Of a stretch of 8,603 bases of DNA, positions 5,580 through 8,603 are shown one piece after another (within the stretch, counting starts at the first letter, position 1; the number at the start of each line of letters is the position of its first letter). The DNA is taken from positions 1-8,603 of the forward strand of contig JAEMRY010000056.1 in the NCBI GenBank assembly GCA_016463105.1, given 5' to 3'. The notes under the pieces were generated by a model that saw nothing but the letters and a program-made list of their open reading frames with translations, was not told the DNA's origin and did not search any database. The position numbers were made by a program, and so were the translations under genes. The stretch is from Ilumatobacteraceae bacterium (GTDB taxonomy: Bacteria > Actinomycetota > Acidimicrobiia > Acidimicrobiales > Ilumatobacteraceae).

Positions 5580-6368
5580 GTGACTGGTGCAACATTGGTT
5601 CTTGTCGGCAGTGCCGTGGCGATCATTTGCATGATGCTTTGCGTATGGGCAATAAGTCTCGTGATGCGCGATGCATCAATAGTTGATATCGCGTGGGGTT
5701 CAGGTTTTGTGCTTGTGGCTTGGGTGAGCTACTGGCTCAGTGACGGAAACTCAACACGAAGTCTTCTGCTGCTCATACTCACAACTATTTGGGGTGCTCG
5801 CCTTGCGTTTTATTTGGCAAAAAGAAATCTCGGACATGGCGAAGATTTCAGATATCAATCAATGCGTCGCAAACACGGCGACCGATTTCCGATCGTTAGT
5901 TTGTACACGGTTTTTGCTGTGCAAGGTCTGCTGATGTGGATTGTCTCTTTGCCTGTGCAACTAGGTCAAGTTCGTCTAGACCCGGGTTTCGGTCTACTCG
6001 GCGTGTTGGGTGTTCTCGTTTGGTGTGTCGGAATGTTCTTTGAGACAGTTGGTGATGCACAACTCGCGCGATTCAAACGCAATCCCGAGAACAAAGGCCA
6101 AGTAATGGATACGGGGCTCTGGCGATACACACGACATCCAAACTATTTTGGCGACTCTTGTGTTTGGTGGGGTCTCGGATTAATCGCTGCAGAAACATCT
6201 CTTGGGAAAATTGCATTGATTGGCCCAGTGTTAATGACAGTGCTGTTAGTGCGAGTTTCTGGCGCCGCACTGCTTGATAAAATTATGTTGAAGCGAAAGC
6301 CCCAATATGCCGACTATGTTGCGACTACGAGTGGATTCATACCGCGTCGCCCCAAAAAAATTAACTAG
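5580..6368 (+). CDS. DUF1295 / steroid 5-alpha-reductase-like membrane protein
   Basis: This 262-residue polytopic inner-membrane protein has hydrophobic segments near residues 5-28, 36-53, 60-79, 108-128, 136-154 and 203-230. The region from about 160 to 195 (ARFKRNPENKGQV, then GLWRYTRHPNYFGD) is the hallmark of the DUF1295 family, related to the C-terminal part of steroid 5-alpha-reductases and to ICMT-like methyltransferases. The upstream MRDASIVDIAWG and LGHGEDFRYQ segments also fit DUF1295. Members are presumed NAD(P)H-dependent lipid or isoprenoid reductases, but the substrate here is unknown. The GTG at 5580 gives a hydrophobic N-terminus at once and follows a TAACCT box. It is divergent from ABC-F and convergent with modC; its last lysine codons supply the T-tract of the opposing terminator. 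Confidence 0.85.
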   Translation: MTGATLVLVGSAVAIICMMLCVWAISLVMRDASIVDIAWGSGFVLVAWVSYWLSDGNSTRSLLLLILTTIWGARLAFYLAKRNLGHGEDFRYQSMRRKHGDRFPIVSLYTVFAVQGLLMWIVSLPVQLGQVRLDPGFGLLGVLGVLVWCVGMFFETVGDAQLARFKRNPENKGQVMDTGLWRYTRHPNYFGDSCVWWGLGLIAAETSLGKIALIGPVLMTVLLVRVSGAALLDKIMLKRKPQYADYVATTSGFIPRRPKKIN

Positions 6369-6394
6369 TTTTAAGCGAACTTCTAAATAGTTAA
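6354..6394 (-). terminator. Rho-independent terminator of modABC
   Basis: On the minus strand the modC end forms TTAACTA-TTT-(AG)-AAG, loop TTCG, CTT-(A)-AAA-(C)-TAGTTAA: about 13 pairs with small internal bulges and a UUCG tetraloop, followed immediately by seven T residues (6360-6354). This is the layout of an intrinsic terminator, though the stem is A-T rich. The hairpin contains the stop codons of both modC and the convergent DUF1295 gene. On the plus strand no T-tract follows, so it should work mainly for modABC. Confidence 0.7.
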
Positions 6395-7087
6395 GCCAAC
6401 GAGGCGTGCAAGTTCTGCAGTTTGACCTCTAATCAGTTCATGGGATGCAACCGTGCGCCCAGGTTCAAATAAAACGAGTTGGTTTGCAAGCGCAGCGACA
6501 TCTATTAAATCATGCGTCACAATAATCGCAGTCAATTTTAATTCGGCAACAAGTTCAATGATCAGCGATCGCACAGCGATGCGACTGGTTTGATCCAACG
6601 CACTAAACGGTTCATCTAGAAGCAGCAATTGCGGTGCACCAGCCAAAGCTCTGGCAAGCGCCACTCGTTGTTGCTCGCCACCCGAAAGCGATGCCGTTGG
6701 CAGTTTTGCAAGATGCTCTGCTTGGACTCGCCCCAACCAATGCGATGCTCGCTCTTGACGCTGAGCGCGATCGTGCGAATTGAGAAGTGCGATCGCAACA
6801 TTTTCTAGTGGACTGAGATGGGATAATAAAGCCGCATTCTGTGAAACCATGCCGATTTTTCTATCCTGCGTTCTGACATGCAAAGACTTTTCTGCGTTTG
6901 CAAATTGCTGTTCATTAAAACTGATAGTCCCTGATTGCGGTCGCAATAACCCCGCGACAGCAGCCAGGCTGACACTCTTGCCCGAACCAGATGGACCAAA
7001 TAATGCGGTGATGCCGGGGCGAGCTTCGTAATGCACATCGACCACGAACAAACCCGAACTGATTTTCGCCGCAATTTTTAGCGTCAT
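6383..7087 (-). CDS. modC: Molybdate ABC transporter ATPase ModC (no TOBE domain)
   Basis: This 234-residue ATPase energises molybdate import with ModB. It has Walker A GPSGSGKS (31-38), Q-loop Gln83 (MVSQNAALLSHLSPLENV), signature LSGGEQQR (134-141), Walker B LLLLDEP (154-160) with Asp165 in the D-loop, and switch His192 (VTHD). All catalytic elements are present. Classical ModC has about 350 residues with a C-terminal TOBE (molybdate-sensing) domain; this one stops soon after the ATPase core, and the terminator follows, so the domain is absent and not hidden in another frame. The ATG at 7087 overlaps the modB stop by four bases (ATGA), indicating translational coupling. Assignment as ModC rests mainly on the modA and modB neighbours. 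Confidence 0.88.
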   Translation of the reverse strand: MTLKIAAKISSGLFVVDVHYEARPGITALFGPSGSGKSVSLAAVAGLLRPQSGTISFNEQQFANAEKSLHVRTQDRKIGMVSQNAALLSHLSPLENVAIALLNSHDRAQRQERASHWLGRVQAEHLAKLPTASLSGGEQQRVALARALAGAPQLLLLDEPFSALDQTSRIAVRSLIIELVAELKLTAIIVTHDLIDVAALANQLVLFEPGRTVASHELIRGQTAELARLVGLTI

Positions 7088-7743
7088 AATTTGCGCCCAG
7101 AAATTTGCGTAACAATCAACAACACGATTACTGCAATTGCACCGAGCACGAACGATCCGACACGGGCGGCATCTAGATCTCCAGATTGCACAGCGTCATA
7201 CACGGCGATCGGCAAAGTTTGTGTTCGATTCGGAATATTTCCTGCAACCATCACAGTTGCACCGAAGTCACCGAGTGCACGAGCGAAACCAAGCGCAACA
7301 CCCGCACCGATACCCCGTGCTGCAACCGGAAACGTTACGACACGAGCAACTTGCCATTCAGATAAACCTGCGATGCGTGCAGCGGCTTCGAGGCGCGCGT
7401 CGACTGATTCGATTGCTGCTCGTGCCGTACGCACAACATATGGCAGAGCCGAAATTGATGCTGCAATCACAGCAGCTGTTTGAGTAAATACGAGTGGTGC
7501 GCCAAATATGCGCTCCCAAGATTTGCCGATCGGACTATTTACGCCAAGTAATGTCAACAAGTAATAGCCCAACACAGTTGGTGGCAGCACAATCGGCAGA
7601 GTTACGACCGCTTCAATCAGAGAGCGAAACCGAAAACGACCTTTGGCGAGAACATAGGCAACTGCGATACCTGCGACTGATGCAAAAATCGTCGCCATTG
7701 CCGAAACACGCAAAGATAGCCACAGCGGAAACCAACTAGTCAT
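7084..7743 (-). CDS. modB: Molybdate ABC transporter permease ModB
   Basis: This 219-residue membrane permease has about five hydrophobic helices (near 10-33, 45-67, 86-105, 142-165 and 190-213). The motif TLPIVLPPTVLGYYLL (48-63) is characteristic of ModB. The cytoplasmic EAA loop EAAARIAGLSEWQVARV (119-135) is where the ATPase ModC docks. Length and topology are normal for ModB. The gene is coupled at both ends by ATGA overlaps: its ATG at 7743 overlaps the modA stop, and its TGA overlaps the modC start. No Shine-Dalgarno sequence precedes it. It forms the channel through which molybdate (or tungstate) delivered by ModA crosses the membrane. Confidence 0.94.
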   Translation of the reverse strand: MTSWFPLWLSLRVSAMATIFASVAGIAVAYVLAKGRFRFRSLIEAVVTLPIVLPPTVLGYYLLTLLGVNSPIGKSWERIFGAPLVFTQTAAVIAASISALPYVVRTARAAIESVDARLEAAARIAGLSEWQVARVVTFPVAARGIGAGVALGFARALGDFGATVMVAGNIPNRTQTLPIAVYDAVQSGDLDAARVGSFVLGAIAVIVLLIVTQISGRKL

Positions 7744-8519
7744 GGTGCAACGGTAGACGCGATTTCGGGTTGTTCAAATCCGTAACGCGACATAATTGCC
7801 AAGCCAGTCGGGCTTTTAATAAAATCTGCAAACTGAATCGCCGCATCTTTAGTTTTTGCGGGCGCAGTCACAACAAGCGTCTGATTTATCGGCAAGTGCA
7901 AGTTCGCTGGCACAAGCAGATATTTAGACTCTCCACCGATCACGAGAGATAACGCCACGAGCGCAGCGTCGGCATTACCCGACTGCACTATCCGCAAAGT
8001 ATCTGAGATATTCTCGCCAAAAATTAAACGGTTTTCTAAAACATCGGCTATCTCGAGAGAACGTAATGTCTGCTGTGCTGCTAACCCATATGGCGCGTGT
8101 TGAGGGTTCGCAATTACGATTCTGCGAAACCTTGCTTCTTGCAAATCGAAAAGAGTCGATGGCAATGTCAAATTGTTGGATGTAACCACCGCTAGCCGAC
8201 CAATCGCATAAACGCTACGAGTCGTTATGTCGCCAGGGCCAGATTTAATTACATCGTCGACATAAGCAGAGTTGGCCGATGCAAAAACGTCAAACGGCGC
8301 ACCGTTAATGATTTGTTCACGCAATTGCCCAGATGAGCCGAACGAGAACTCGACTTTAATACTCGTCTGTTTTGTGAACTGAATCGCAATTTCGTTGAAG
8401 GCTGGGCGCAGATCGCTGGCAGCAGCAACAGTAATCATTTGACTCTTGTCGTCCGCACCCCCACAACTGACGAGACAAACCGCCAAGACTGCAGTCAGAT
8501 AAAGACGAAAGCGGTGCAA
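7740..8519 (-). CDS. modA: Molybdate-binding lipoprotein ModA
   Basis: This 259-residue substrate-binding protein is anchored by a lipid. The TTG at 8519 gives MHRFRLYLTAVLAVCLVSC, a textbook lipoprotein signal with lipobox LVSC (Cys19). Frame-wise the reading frame extends to 8588, but those 23 extra residues (AKVRVAGSNPVVRS) are translated tRNA and are not real. Binding elements align by eye with E. coli ModA: AAASDL (Ser35), SFGSSGQL (Ser62/63), NGAPFDVFASA, NPQHAPYGLAAQQ and the final RYGF. The molybdate-contacting Tyr of E. coli falls on VALSL here, a variant common in other ModA proteins. Tungstate binding cannot be excluded. The start is 8 nt from the tRNA-Gly 3' end, leaving no room for its own promoter. 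No ModE gene or recognised molybdate-responsive element is seen. Confidence 0.92.
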   Translation of the reverse strand: MHRFRLYLTAVLAVCLVSCGGADDKSQMITVAAASDLRPAFNEIAIQFTKQTSIKVEFSFGSSGQLREQIINGAPFDVFASANSAYVDDVIKSGPGDITTRSVYAIGRLAVVTSNNLTLPSTLFDLQEARFRRIVIANPQHAPYGLAAQQTLRSLEIADVLENRLIFGENISDTLRIVQSGNADAALVALSLVIGGESKYLLVPANLHLPINQTLVVTAPAKTKDAAIQFADFIKSPTGLAIMSRYGFEQPEIASTVAP

Positions 8520-8527
8520 CCTAAAAA

Positions 8528-8602
8528 TGGAGCGGACGACGGGATTTGAACCCGCGACCCTCACCTTGGCAAGGTGATGCTCTACCACTGAGCCACGTCC
8601 GC
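8528..8602 (-). tRNA. tRNA-Gly (GCC), CCA encoded
   Basis: A complete cloverleaf reads on the minus strand: acceptor GCGGACG/CGTCCGC (7 perfect pairs), D-arm GCTC-AGTGGTA-GAGC, anticodon arm TCACC-TTGCCAA-GGTGA with anticodon GCC at 8570-8568, short variable loop GGGTC, and T-arm GCGGG-TTCGAAT-CCCGT. The discriminator base is T, as is usual for bacterial tRNA-Gly. The 3' CCA (8530-8528) is encoded. Five T residues follow directly (8527-8523), then modA begins. It decodes GGC and GGU codons. The 5' end is one base from the window edge, so its promoter lies outside. Confidence 0.97.
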
Positions 8603-8603
8603 A

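Noticed and set aside
7091..7483. Plus-strand open frame of 130 codons opposite modB
   Set aside because: Its Ala/Thr/Arg-rich translation is the antisense shadow of a well-supported permease and shows no domain.
8520..8588. N-terminal extension of ModA to a GTG at 8588
   Set aside because: The added residues are a translation of the tRNA-Gly gene. The TTG at 8519 gives a proper lipoprotein signal peptide directly.
8528..8602. tRNA-Gly as an integration (att) site for a mobile element
   Set aside because: I saw no second copy of the tRNA 3' end and no integrase in the window, and modABC is an ordinary metabolic operon.

Overview
The window looks like a compact piece of an actinobacterial chromosome. 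The alpha-hydroxy-acid dehydrogenase and the ABC-F protein resemble mycobacterial homologues as I remember them. The set of zinc-free ribosomal proteins, the GTG/TTG starts, the absence of convincing Shine-Dalgarno sequences and the several TANNNT boxes 6-8 nt before start codons fit the same phylum. Base composition looks moderate, well below that of Streptomyces or Mycobacterium. Only about 250 of 8603 bases lie outside genes and the longest gap is 66 nt, which suggests a streamlined, possibly aquatic, lineage. I cannot name a genus.

Layout from left to right. A short ACTA tandem repeat sits at the edge. Next come rpmG (L33) and rpmB (L28) on the minus strand, divergent from a type-B L31 gene (rpmE2) across 45 bp; all three proteins lack the zinc-binding cysteine pairs. 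Then, on the minus strand, come a PLP-dependent group II amino-acid decarboxylase and, 4 nt downstream of it, an FMN alpha-hydroxy-acid (L-lactate type) dehydrogenase. A plus-strand monoheme cytochrome c lipoprotein is divergent from the decarboxylase and convergent with a minus-strand ABC-F translation-type ATPase. A plus-strand DUF1295 membrane protein is divergent from the ABC-F gene. Finally the minus strand carries tRNA-Gly(GCC) followed by modA, modB and modC, a molybdate ABC importer with ATGA overlaps between its genes.

The modules are mostly unrelated: translation (L33, L28, L31B, ABC-F, tRNA-Gly), redox and carbon metabolism (hydroxy-acid dehydrogenase, cytochrome c), amino-acid decarboxylation, and molybdate uptake. 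Convergent gene pairs end in hairpins that overlap the stop codons. The clearest is a UUCG-loop terminator behind modC whose U-tract is encoded inside the opposing gene.

I found no CRISPR array, insertion sequence, prophage or toxin system, and no convincing undescribed system. The more unusual points are the tRNA-modABC arrangement (8 nt from the tRNA 3' end to a TTG start), the zinc-free ribosomal protein trio, the terminators embedded in coding ends, and a ModC without the usual C-terminal TOBE domain.
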